From Gordonia liuliyuniae (lineage in GTDB: Bacteria > Actinomycetota > Actinomycetes > Mycobacteriales > Mycobacteriaceae), in contig NZ_JAKKOT010000003.1 of assembly GCF_021739025.1 (NCBI RefSeq), positions 62,001-126,000 of the forward strand: a stretch of DNA of 64,000 bases, written 5' to 3'. Below, in pieces: positions 34,961-45,304 of this stretch. The notes beneath the pieces are model-generated. The model made no database searches, was not told the DNA's origin, and saw only the letters and a program-made list of their open reading frames with translations. Each line of letters begins with the position of its first letter. Position 1 is the stretch's first letter. Position numbers and translations under genes: made by a program.

Positions 34961-36510
34961 CCCGAGACGGACTCTTGATCTGCGGGCGGGGTGTACACGG
35001 ACGGACTCAACTGCAACGCGTAGAACCCGCCGTCGGAGCACGTGGTCCACAGTTGGCTGCCGTGGAACTCGGGCGGCGAGAAGCACCAGTCGGTGGACAT
35101 GTCGCCGCCGACGACCATGCCCGAGCGCGGCCCGAGCGCGTCGTTGAGCTTCGCCTTGCCGTTGACGATCGACATGCCCAGACTCAGGAATTCGATCGCG
35201 GGGACGCCGATGATCGAGCCGAGGACATGCGCCGAGTTCGGCAGGTCTGCGATGGTCGAGTTCTTCTGTGCGGGCGGGTTGAAGTAGGCGATCTCTCGGA
35301 TCTTCGTCAGATCGCGGATGTCGAAGACGCGGATCCCCGACGACTCCCACGAGCAGGCGAGCGTCGTCGGGTCGTCGGGGCGGTCGGCCGCGCAGTAATG
35401 CGGGTTGCTGCTGAAGAGGCTGTTGCCCATCGAGTCGCGAAGATTGGTGTCGAGATTCTCCGGCAGGTTGATCTCCAGTTTGATCTGCGCGACGTACTTC
35501 GGTTTGTTCACCTTCGTCACGTCGAACACCTTGACGCCGCCCGACCCGCCTTCGTCCGCGGTGATGATGTGCGGCCGACCGTCGTACGTCACCGGAATCG
35601 AATGCTGATTGAGCTGGCCGTCCGGCCACAGATACGCCGCCAGATGTCTGACCTGCGGGAAGCGTGCACGGCGTTGCACGGAGCTGATGTCGAGGACCGT
35701 CACGCCCGCCATGTTGGACAGGTACATCCGGTTCCCGTCCGGCGAGATGCCGAAACCGTGGCCGAGGAAACTGTGCAATCCCTGCCAGATGACGCGCGGC
35801 GACGACGGGTTGGAGACGTCGATGGCGCTGAGATGCCCGGGGAAGACCCCGGACGCCCAGTAGGTGCGGCCGTCGGGCGACCAGCCGCCCTCGTGTGAGG
35901 TGAACGGCAGCGGTGTCGCCGTCCCCGCGCCGTGGTTCAGCAGGCGGGGGTGTTCACAGTCGGAGATGTCGTAGACGGCGAAGTACCCGCCGCCCCACAG
36001 CAGTGGAACCGAGGTTGCGGCGAGGAGCTTCCGCTTCTTGTTGACCTTGAGTGTCTCCCACGTGCCGCCGCGCATCGCGGGCGCAGTCAGGGAGTCGACG
36101 ACCTTCGGCGCACTCGGATCGGCGACGTCGACCACCTGCACGCCGGGCTGGCGGACGAGGTTGTTCCCCGGGAACAGGCTGCCGGTGTAGCTGCAGTGGT
36201 CGTATGTCGCGGACACGATCCCGCCGCCCGCACCGCGCACGTTGCCGACCTGAGTGAGGTTGCAGTCGTACCCACGTCGCGAGCGGCCAGAGTTGCGGTC
36301 CTCCGCGGTGACCTGGCCCTGCAGGGCGCGTTCGGGGCGCGATCCCGCGCCGCACTCGGCCCGCGGAACGGCGACGTCCGAGATGTCTCCGAAGACGTGG
36401 TTGGCGGCGTTCGCGGCGGGCGCGACCGCCGTCGAACCGACTAATGCGATCACTGATCCGATCGCGACGACGGCGGCGAAACGCCATGTGGAAGTCCGTG
36501 CACGCGCCAT
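34957..36510 (-). CDS. Secreted LVIVD-repeat beta-propeller protein
   Basis: The 517-residue protein begins with a Sec signal peptide ending near APAANAAN (about residue 36). The mature part contains LVIVD-like blades, for example GVQVVDVADPSAPKVVDSL, YFAVYDISDCEHPRLLNHG, LSAIDVSNPSSPRVIWQG, VTVLDISSVQRRAR, VKVFDVTKVNKPKYVAQ and IRVFDIRDLTKIREIAYF. Several cysteines (CGAG, CNLT, CSYTG, CAAD, CSWE, CFSP, CSDGG) suggest disulfides. Conserved His include SHEGGWSPDG, FLGHGFGISPDG and LNQHSIPV. First gene of the operon with DUF305 and a second propeller. Function unknown. Confidence 0.85.
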   Translation of the reverse strand: MARARTSTWRFAAVVAIGSVIALVGSTAVAPAANAANHVFGDISDVAVPRAECGAGSRPERALQGQVTAEDRNSGRSRRGYDCNLTQVGNVRGAGGGIVSATYDHCSYTGSLFPGNNLVRQPGVQVVDVADPSAPKVVDSLTAPAMRGGTWETLKVNKKRKLLAATSVPLLWGGGYFAVYDISDCEHPRLLNHGAGTATPLPFTSHEGGWSPDGRTYWASGVFPGHLSAIDVSNPSSPRVIWQGLHSFLGHGFGISPDGNRMYLSNMAGVTVLDISSVQRRARFPQVRHLAAYLWPDGQLNQHSIPVTYDGRPHIITADEGGSGGVKVFDVTKVNKPKYVAQIKLEINLPENLDTNLRDSMGNSLFSSNPHYCAADRPDDPTTLACSWESSGIRVFDIRDLTKIREIAYFNPPAQKNSTIADLPNSAHVLGSIIGVPAIEFLSLGMSIVNGKAKLNDALGPRSGMVVGGDMSTDWCFSPPEFHGSQLWTTCSDGGFYALQLSPSVYTPPADQESVSG

Positions 36511-36831
36511 GGCCAGTCCCCGCAGTCCCGATGCTTATGGTGTGCCGCAAGGTAACACGCAGCACTCGTGGTCCGCGGCCTGTTCAGGGAAATCCGGTCG
36601 CGCTGACGCTGCGTTGAGTGACGTTCGCTCACGGCGTAGACGGCCGGGAACATCATTCCTGCGTGCAGCGTTGTCAACCTCAGACCCCCATCGTGGTCGA
36701 CGGCATCCGCCCGAGACCGGAGTAATGCGCGGTCGGCTCGCTGCGACCACTAGAGTGGACGTAGGGCTGGTCGTCATACTCTGCCGCGGCTGCGCGGCAA
36801 CGACCGGGGCGCAAGCTATCGAGGGAGAACA
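36511..36831. promoter_or_regulatory. Intergenic region upstream of clpC
   Basis: This 321-base gap separates divergent LVIVD and clpC genes. A -10-like TAGAGT lies at about 36753. An inverted repeat TGCCGCG-GCTG-CGCGGCA (36782-36799) is a possible regulator site or leader hairpin; its half-site spacing does not fit the ClgR CGC-N5-GCG consensus. A ribosome-binding site GGGAG at 36823-36827 precedes the clpC ATG. I see no gene in it. Confidence 0.45.
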
Positions 36832-39375
<2,544 letters not shown>

Positions 39376-39398
39376 GCGATCTGACGCGGCAGCGATCT

Positions 39399-39441
39399 AC
39401 GACGAACGGCCGACGGGTACCTCCCGTCGGCCGTTCGTCGT
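39399..39441 (+). terminator. Hairpin terminator after clpC
   Basis: Nineteen-base arms (39399-39417 and 39423-39441; starting ACGACGAACGGCC) surround a 5-base loop. It begins 24 bases after the clpC stop. No U tract. Confidence 0.88.
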
Positions 39442-39578
39442 GTCCGGGCCGACGTGGCCGGCAGTGCCCCGAACAAATGACGGCGATCTGTGTGGACGAC
39501 CGTTCGTATGTTTAGGATTCATTCACGAAAGATCCGGCCAAATCGGCCGATCGTGATCAACGAGTCGGGAGACGAACC

Positions 39579-40496
39579 ATGACATACGGACCGCCGAACC
39601 AGCCGCCGCCCACCTTCGGGCAGCAGCCGCAGTTCCCCGGTGCGCCTGTGACGGCGGGACAGAACGGGAAGCCGTCCGTGCAACGGGCGATCCTCGCCCC
39701 GACGGCCCCGCCGAACAAGAAGAGTCTGCTGGTCGGTGTCGGCGCCGCAGTCGTCGGCGCTCTGCTGATCGTCTTCAGCTTCCTGAACTGGTTATCGGTG
39801 AACGTCTCGTCGTCGCAGTCGATTCCGGGCGCGGGCACGATGTCGATGAACATGGAATTGTCGGTCAACGGTGTCGGCGGCTATGCGACCGACGTCGACG
39901 TCGACCTGCCCGATGGCATACCGGACTCCCTCGCGGACGACGTGAGGACGAGTGCCGACGAAGGATTCGCGGAAGGCGCAGACGATGGACCGGGCTCGCC
40001 CGCTGTCTGGACGATCGTCTTCGGCGTCCTGCTCATCATCGGTGGTGCGTTGATCGCGGCTCGTCGGTTCCCCGGTATCGGGTCGATCATCGTCGCCGTC
40101 GCGGGTCTGGCGACGACGCTCGCGACCATCGTGTTCGTCGCCGACCCGCTCGGCGCGTTCGGCGGAGACATGGGCGACATGGACGGCGGCGGAGCTGAAG
40201 CCGGCGCCGGTTACGGCTTGTGGCTGACGCTGGTGTTCTCCCTGGTCGCTCTCGTAGTGGGGGCGCTCGCTGTGCTCATGACGGTGGCCCCCGAGAAGTT
40301 CGGCACCGCATCGCGGCCTGCCGGGCCGGGCGTCGGCGCTCCGCATCAGTTCGGCGCACCCCAGCGGCCGGGCTTCGGCCAGCCGCAGCCGGGTCAGCCT
40401 GCTCCGGGCCAGCCGCAGGGCGGCTTCCCGCCGGTGCCGCCGCAGGGCCCGAACTACGGTCAGCAGCCGCCGAACTACGGTCCTCCCCAGGGCTGA
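39579..40496 (+). CDS. Pro/Gly/Gln-rich four-helix membrane protein
   Basis: The 305-residue protein has a disordered N-terminus (MTYGPPNQPPPTFGQQPQFP), a membrane helix at about 49-70 (LLVGVGAAVVGALLIVFSFLNWL), an acidic loop of about 65 residues, three further helices (WTIVFGVLLIIGGALIAARR; SIIVAVAGLATTLATIVFV; LWLTLVFSLVALVVGALAVLM) and a Pro/Gln-rich tail of repeated GQP and NYGP units. Similar proteins are common in mycolata and poorly understood; the tail looks intrinsically disordered. An AGGATT -10-like sequence precedes by about 70 bases. Not recognised to function. Confidence 0.85.
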   Translation: MTYGPPNQPPPTFGQQPQFPGAPVTAGQNGKPSVQRAILAPTAPPNKKSLLVGVGAAVVGALLIVFSFLNWLSVNVSSSQSIPGAGTMSMNMELSVNGVGGYATDVDVDLPDGIPDSLADDVRTSADEGFAEGADDGPGSPAVWTIVFGVLLIIGGALIAARRFPGIGSIIVAVAGLATTLATIVFVADPLGAFGGDMGDMDGGGAEAGAGYGLWLTLVFSLVALVVGALAVLMTVAPEKFGTASRPAGPGVGAPHQFGAPQRPGFGQPQPGQPAPGQPQGGFPPVPPQGPNYGQQPPNYGPPQG

Positions 40497-40523
40497 CGTT
40501 CGGCGCGACGCCACTGATTCTCT

Positions 40524-40572
40524 TTTCGTCCGAGAGTTCGGACCACTCTGTGGTCTCAACTCTCGGACGAAA
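40524..40572 (+). terminator. Two-tier hairpin between membrane protein and SGNH genes
   Basis: Fifteen-base outer arms TTTCGTCCGAGAGTT (40524-40538) and AACTCTCGGACGAAA (40558-40572) enclose an inner CCAC-TCT-GTGG stem. It starts 27 bases after the stop of the membrane protein. It shares the inner plan GGACCRC-N3-GYGG with hairpins at 22.7 and 41.6 kb. Confidence 0.8.
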
Positions 40573-40636
40573 GTGTGTGTGTGGTCTCGAGTGCTGGTCG
40601 AACATCACACGCGAGAGGTCCAGCAGATTCGTGATG

Positions 40637-40656
40637 TTCACAGGTTCCTATGTGAA
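40637..40656. promoter_or_regulatory. Inverted repeat before SGNH hydrolase gene
   Basis: TTCACA (40637-40642) and TGTGAA (40651-40656) are separated by 8 bases and end 10 bases before the ATG. This is a possible repressor site overlapping the ribosome-binding region. Evidence is symmetry and position only. Confidence 0.4.
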
Positions 40657-40666
40657 ACTACAACTC

Positions 40667-41572
40667 ATGTCTTCGTCTCGAATCCCATTGTCGCGCGTCC
40701 TGATCGTCGTCATCACGATGGCGATCGTGGCGGGCCTCGGTGTGGCGATCGCGACTGCGCGGGACGCCGGCGGCGCCGCCGTCGCCGAACCGTTGATGGC
40801 GGCCAAGAACTCACCGGCCGACAAGCCCCGATACGTCGCGATGGGTAGTTCGTTCGCGTCCGGCCCGGAATCGAACAAACGCGGTCCCAACAACTGTGGC
40901 CGCAGTCAAGACAACTACCCCAATCGGGTCGCCGACGCCCTCGGTTACCGGCTCGTCGACGTCACCTGCGCGGGGTCCACGACGTCGGAGATCCTCGGGC
41001 CGTCCAAGAGGTATCACAAGCCCGCGCAGATCGACGCCGTCACATCCGACACGGACGTCGTCACCATCACCACTGGCGGCAATGACGTCGGCTACATAGG
41101 TCGGCTCGGCGTGCAGAGCTGTGTGAACCTGGCGATGACCGGCAAGCGTCCGTTGCGCTGCAACGCCAACCGGGTGCCCTCGCCCGCCCCGGTCACCGAA
41201 TCGTTCGTCTCCGTCGAGCGTCGTATGGAGAAGATGGTGCGCGCGGTGAAAGCCCGTGCGCCCAAGGCCAAGGTCGTCTTCGTCGACTACCCGCCGGTCG
41301 TGTCCGTCGCTGACGTCGCCTGCCCGAAGCTGCCGCTGGCGCCGTGGGAGATCGTCGAAGCGGGACTCGTCGCAGACTCGTTGGCCGCAGCCACCGCGAA
41401 AGCCGCGCACGCGACCGGGTCCGCGCTAGTCCAGCCGTCCCAGGCGGGCAAGGCGCACACCGTGTGCTCGGCCGATCCCTGGCTGCAAGGTTTCCCCGGC
41501 GCTCCGCCCTACCATCCGACCGAGTCGGGCAAGGACGGCGTCGCGGATCTCGTCATCAACGCGATGCGCTGA
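40667..41572 (+). CDS. Secreted SGNH/GDSL hydrolase
   Basis: The 301-residue protein has a signal anchor or signal peptide (about 8-30: RVLIVVITMAIVAGLGVAIATA). SGNH blocks are the GDSL-like nucleophile in YVAMGSSFASGPES, then QDNYPNRVADALGYRLVDVTCAGSTTSEIL, the GGND block TTGGNDVGYIG, and a C-terminal PYHPTESGKDGVADLV with His. Six or more cysteines suggest disulfides. The family includes exported lipases and acyl-CoA-like esterases of mycobacteria. I use the ATG at 40667, since the longer open frame reads through the hairpin region. It converges on the acyltransferase gene. Confidence 0.9.
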   Translation: MSSSRIPLSRVLIVVITMAIVAGLGVAIATARDAGGAAVAEPLMAAKNSPADKPRYVAMGSSFASGPESNKRGPNNCGRSQDNYPNRVADALGYRLVDVTCAGSTTSEILGPSKRYHKPAQIDAVTSDTDVVTITTGGNDVGYIGRLGVQSCVNLAMTGKRPLRCNANRVPSPAPVTESFVSVERRMEKMVRAVKARAPKAKVVFVDYPPVVSVADVACPKLPLAPWEIVEAGLVADSLAAATAKAAHATGSALVQPSQAGKAHTVCSADPWLQGFPGAPPYHPTESGKDGVADLVINAMR

Positions 41573-41599
41573 GACGTCGAACGATCCTGGAAAGAACTT

Positions 41600-41642
41600 C
41601 GTCCGCCGATCTGGACCACATAGTGGAACAGATCGGCGGACG
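41600..41642. terminator. Two-tier hairpin between SGNH and acyltransferase genes
   Basis: Fourteen-base arms CGTCCGCCGATCTG (41600-41613) and CAGATCGGCGGACG (41629-41642) enclose CCAC-ATA-GTGG. It is between two convergent genes and acts in both directions by position. The inner loop GGACCACATAGTGG nearly equals that at 22.7 kb. Confidence 0.82.
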
Positions 41643-41656
41643 AGACGTATGCGCCG

Positions 41657-43192
41657 TCAGACCCGCGGACTGGGGTCCACCGACGACTCCGCGTCCTGGT
41701 CGATCGGTGCGTCGGTGACCGGGTCGTCGAGTTCGTTGACCTGGGACGGTGCGTCCGCAGCGAGGGCCGTCGCGACGTCGGCGGCACGCTGTTCGCGCGT
41801 CTCCGACAACTGGCGGTAGGCGACGACCGCAGCCGACACGAGGAGCAGCGCGCTGATCGCGGCGATGAGCGAGCCGATCGATGTGTTGCCCCAGAAGCGC
41901 AGGGCGAGACCGAACGCGATACCGCCGCAAGCGACGAGAGCCGACTCGAAGGGACGCTGCTGGCGCCAGTCCTCACGCTCGCGGCCCGTCGTGATGAGGC
42001 TGACCGGGCTGCGGCGCAACGTCTCCACCAGTGCCACTGTCAGGACGATGGTGATCAGATACGTGAAGAAGATCATCCAGAACTGGCTGAGGTTGATCCA
42101 CTGACGCGTCGTGCTCATGACCTCCGACAGCACGAAGACGTGCGCCAGATAGATGCCGTACGACCGATCCGAGCCCTTGCGCAGGATCGTGTCCGGAACG
42201 GAGCCCGGAGTCCGGCGCGACTGCCATACGGTGCCCAGGATGTACAGGATGCAGATGATCGACAGCAGCGCGAACGCGTTGTGCAGCATGAAGACGTTCG
42301 TCGCACGGAACATCTCCTCGGTGCCGGCGGCCGGATCTTCCATACCGGTCGCGATGTTCGCCTTGCGGGCGAAGTAGACCAGCGTGGTGATGATCGTGGC
42401 GAGGCCTGCGCCCACGATGAACCAGCGCCACCGCTTCATGAAGTCGGTGAACGCGTCGAAGTGGTAGGCGGCGAGACAGCCGGCGAAGATGAAGAACTGG
42501 TACGGCAGGATCGTCACCGGCAGGTAGCGCCACAGCGCACCCAGGACGCCCGACTCGAACAACGCCGTCGGAGCGCCGCGCACCATCTGGTACATGAACC
42601 ACGCCTGGATGAGCGCGCTGAGCGCCAGCAGGTAGCGGTGGTAGCCCCACGTCCGTTTGATCATCCACAGGACGGCCGGGAACACCAGGTAGATCTGCAT
42701 GCTCACCGACATGAAGTACAGGTGATACGCGGCATGGCCGGTGATGAGGTCGTAGCCGATGCTCTTCACTGCGAGCCCGATGTCGTGGGCACTCGAGAAG
42801 ATCTGGGTGACCCCGTCGATACCGCCGTGGTCGTAGTGCTTCTTCAACCAGTAGAAGAGCGACCAGACCAGGAACGGCAGACCGATCAGCTTGTACCGCT
42901 TGCGCCAGAACGTCGGAGCGTGCAGTTCGCGGTTGCGGTACTGGTAGGTCAGCACGAAGCCGGTGAGCGCGAAGAAGCAGTAGCGCGTGTACCGGAGCAT
43001 CAGACCGACGCCCTGCGCGACGACCGCCGTGTACGGGACCATGCCCAAGATCACGTGGTCGAGAATCACTCCGGCGAACGTGACCAGACGGACGAAGTCG
43101 ATCTGGTAGAGGTGCCGGTCCTTCTTGGCGGGCTTGGCCTGTACCGGGGCCTCGACCTTCTCTTCGGTGAGGTCGCCTGCTTTATCTGACAT
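41657..43192 (-). CDS. Acyltransferase-3 family membrane protein
   Basis: The 511-residue protein has a charged N-terminus and about ten to eleven membrane helices. Acyltransferase-3 features are YQIDFVRLVTFAGVILDHVILG (with the HD/H-type pair near helix 1), RYCFFALTGFVLTYQYRNR and FWRKRYKLIGLPFLVWSLFYW, plus a late YGIYLAHVFVLSE. The family transfers acyl groups to extracytoplasmic sugars. In Corynebacterium TmaT, a family member, acetylates trehalose monomycolate; the divergent antigen-85-like gene makes a similar role possible here, but that is inference. The C-terminal 60 residues are acidic and disordered. Confidence 0.85.
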   Translation of the reverse strand: MSDKAGDLTEEKVEAPVQAKPAKKDRHLYQIDFVRLVTFAGVILDHVILGMVPYTAVVAQGVGLMLRYTRYCFFALTGFVLTYQYRNRELHAPTFWRKRYKLIGLPFLVWSLFYWLKKHYDHGGIDGVTQIFSSAHDIGLAVKSIGYDLITGHAAYHLYFMSVSMQIYLVFPAVLWMIKRTWGYHRYLLALSALIQAWFMYQMVRGAPTALFESGVLGALWRYLPVTILPYQFFIFAGCLAAYHFDAFTDFMKRWRWFIVGAGLATIITTLVYFARKANIATGMEDPAAGTEEMFRATNVFMLHNAFALLSIICILYILGTVWQSRRTPGSVPDTILRKGSDRSYGIYLAHVFVLSEVMSTTRQWINLSQFWMIFFTYLITIVLTVALVETLRRSPVSLITTGREREDWRQQRPFESALVACGGIAFGLALRFWGNTSIGSLIAAISALLLVSAAVVAYRQLSETREQRAADVATALAADAPSQVNELDDPVTDAPIDQDAESSVDPSPRV

Positions 43193-43401
43193 AGGTGTAG
43201 CGGTCCGTCTCGTCCTTCGGGGCGCGCGCGGGCGCGTTTGGTGACTGTAGGCAGGCTACTCGCCCGGCGGGTGACTTCCCGCATCGCGATGGCCGGAGGA
43301 CGGCGTGTTGCCGGGATTGGGACGCTGCTTCCGATTCCCGAATCACGTCCGGGCGCGCTATGCTGCTGGGACAGATGTTTCTAATGAGGCTGGTGGGGTA
43401 A

Positions 43402-44445
43402 ATGATGCGAGTGTCTGTCGTGCGTGGGGTCGCCGCACTCTCTGTTGCTGTCGCGGCGTGCTCGGGAGCGGGCACCGCGTTCGCCGCGCCGTCGTCGACG
43501 ACGACGCCGCGCGTTCCGGCGACGGCGCAGCTGCCGTCCCGCATCATCTCGACCACCGCCGTCACGCCGCGCGAGGCGCTTCTCGAGGTGTACTCGGCGT
43601 CGATGGGGCGCAACATCTCGCTCACTGTGCTGCGACCGACCGACCGGGCGCGCCCGGCCCCGGTGCTGTATCTCCTCAACGGAGCGGGCGGCGGTGAGGA
43701 CTCGGCCACGTGGAAGGCCAAGACCGACTACAAGGCGTTCTTCGCCGACAAGCACGTCAACGTCGTCACGCCGAACAGCGGTGCGTTCTCGTACTACACC
43801 GACTGGCAGAAGGACGATCCGGTGCTCGGCCGCAACAAGTGGCAGACGTTCCTCACCCAGGAGCTGCCGCCGCTGGTCGACAAGGCGTTCGACACGACCG
43901 GCGCCAACGCGATCGCGGGCATTTCGATGTCGGGCACGTCGGTGCTCAACCTCGCGATCGCCGCGCCCGAGCTCTACCGCTCCGTCGCCGCGTACAGCGG
44001 GTGCGCCCGCACGAGTGACCCGCTGGGGCAGGCGTACATCCGGACCGTGGTCGGCGACCGCGGCCGCGGCGACGTCACCAACATGTGGGGTCCGCTCGAC
44101 GGCCCGGGCTGGAAAGAGAACGACCCTTACCTGCACGCCGACAAGCTCAAAGGCGTCAAGGTCTACATGACCAGCGGCACCGGGCTGCCCGGCCGGTACG
44201 ACGTGCCGAGTGCGCGACTGATCGACGGCGACCCCGCCGTCCTCCTCGATCAGGTCCTCATGGGAGGGGCTATCGAGGCCGTGGTCAACAGCTGCACCCA
44301 GCAGATGAAGCAGGCTCTCGACAGGTCAGGCGTCGACTCGACGGTGACCACTCGACCGACCGGCACTCACTCGTGGGAGTACTGGCAGCGTGACCTGCAC
44401 ACGACGTGGCCGTCGATCGCGAAGGACCTCAGCGCGCCTGCCTGA
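43402..44445 (+). CDS. Antigen-85-like secreted mycolyltransferase candidate
   Basis: The 347-residue protein has a Sec signal peptide (MRVSVVRGVAALSVAVAACSGAGTAFA). The alpha/beta hydrolase body contains LEVYSASMGRNISLTVLRP, VLYLLNGAGGGEDSATW, the nucleophile elbow AIAGISMSGTSVLNLA, YSGCARTSDP and a terminal GTHSWEYWQRDL with the catalytic His. These are the antigen 85/Cmt features; such enzymes move mycolates between trehalose and arabinogalactan. The W of the family's fibronectin-binding loop was not judged. Divergent acyltransferase gene 209 bases away. An ATG three bases downstream is an alternative start. Confidence 0.88.
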   Translation: MMRVSVVRGVAALSVAVAACSGAGTAFAAPSSTTTPRVPATAQLPSRIISTTAVTPREALLEVYSASMGRNISLTVLRPTDRARPAPVLYLLNGAGGGEDSATWKAKTDYKAFFADKHVNVVTPNSGAFSYYTDWQKDDPVLGRNKWQTFLTQELPPLVDKAFDTTGANAIAGISMSGTSVLNLAIAAPELYRSVAAYSGCARTSDPLGQAYIRTVVGDRGRGDVTNMWGPLDGPGWKENDPYLHADKLKGVKVYMTSGTGLPGRYDVPSARLIDGDPAVLLDQVLMGGAIEAVVNSCTQQMKQALDRSGVDSTVTTRPTGTHSWEYWQRDLHTTWPSIAKDLSAPA

Positions 44446-44518
44446 CGCTCTGGGGCCGGTCACGTGGGTGCGGTCAGCTCGGAAGCCGTCAGCTGGGCGC
44501 CGCCTGCTGGAATGTCGG

Positions 44519-45178
44519 CTACTTGTCGAGGAGCAGCCGGACGGTCAGTTCCATCCGGTTCGTGACGTCGGTCGCCGAGACGCGGCGGGTGAGCCATTGG
44601 ACGAGGTTCGACATCCACACGTCCGAGATGACACGGGCGATCGCCAAGTCCTGCTCCGACGGCTCGCCGGGGTCGGACGGGTCGAGGATCGCGCCGGCGA
44701 GGAGCCGGTCGATCGTGCCCGCGACGCGGTCGACCTCGGCCGTGGCCGAGGCGTCGGCGAACATGAATGCGCGCGTCATGGCCTCGGTCAACAACGGGTC
44801 CCGCTGCATCGAGTAGGTGATCATGCTGAGCACATGACGCAGACGTTCCATCGCGTCGTCGCCCGGCAGCTGGGTTCGGTCGACGCGTCCCTCGACGCGC
44901 TCGAACTCGCGAGCCAACGCGGTCACCAGAAGGTGGACCTTGGACGGGAAGTAGCGGTAGAGCGTTCCGACGGCCACATCGGCCTTCTCGGCGACGGCCC
45001 GCATCTGAACCGCGTCGTAGCCGCCCTTCGATGCGAGCGCGAGCGTCGCGTCGAGGATGCGACGGCGTCGCTCCCGCTGGGCGGCCGAGCCGACCTCGGC
45101 GCCCGAAGTCGGGGTGGCGACCGGCGGCGGCGCCGCCGGTGCGTCGTTCTCGCTCGTGGTGCTGGCCGTACCTGCCAT
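44519..45178 (-). CDS. kstR: KstR, TetR-family repressor of sterol catabolism
   Basis: The 219-residue protein closely matches M. tuberculosis KstR: GSAAQRERRRRILDATLALASKGGYDAVQMRAVAEKADVAVGTLYRYFPSKVHLLV in the helix-turn-helix region (about 30-85), then MQRDPLLTEAMTRAFMFADASATAEVDR and ARVISDVWMSNLVQWLTRR. KstR represses cholesterol catabolic genes and releases on 3-oxo-cholestenoyl-CoA type ligands. The N-terminal 30 residues are an Ala/Pro-rich extension. It diverges from fadE34 across a KstR-type palindrome, as in M. tuberculosis (Rv3574/Rv3573c), and is probably autoregulated. Confidence 0.95.
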   Translation of the reverse strand: MAGTASTTSENDAPAAPPPVATPTSGAEVGSAAQRERRRRILDATLALASKGGYDAVQMRAVAEKADVAVGTLYRYFPSKVHLLVTALAREFERVEGRVDRTQLPGDDAMERLRHVLSMITYSMQRDPLLTEAMTRAFMFADASATAEVDRVAGTIDRLLAGAILDPSDPGEPSEQDLAIARVISDVWMSNLVQWLTRRVSATDVTNRMELTVRLLLDK

Positions 45179-45252
45179 GTGCGGCGTCCTCCTCGGATGT
45201 CGGGTGGTCGCTGGTTGGCAGCGGCACTTGGATGGTGTACACCCTAGGTGTC

Positions 45253-45270
45253 ATTAGAACAGGTTCTAAT
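45253..45270. promoter_or_regulatory. KstR operator between kstR and fadE34
   Basis: ATTAGAACAGGTTCTAAT is a perfect 8-base-arm palindrome. Its core (45255-45268) matches TNNAACNNGTTNNA, the published KstR consensus. It is 35 bases before the fadE34 start and 75 bases before kstR, so one site could control both. Confidence 0.88.
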
Positions 45271-45304
45271 TGGCCGCACCAACAGAAACGCAGAGGAAAC
45301 ACCC

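Noticed and set aside
36782..36799. ClgR operator upstream of clpC
   Set aside because: The palindrome spacing gives CGC and GCG half-sites 4 or 6 bases apart, not 5 as in the ClgR consensus.
45248..45304. Upstream start for fadE34 at 45248
   Set aside because: It would begin inside the KstR palindrome and add 19 non-conserved residues; the GTG at 45305 gives the family length.
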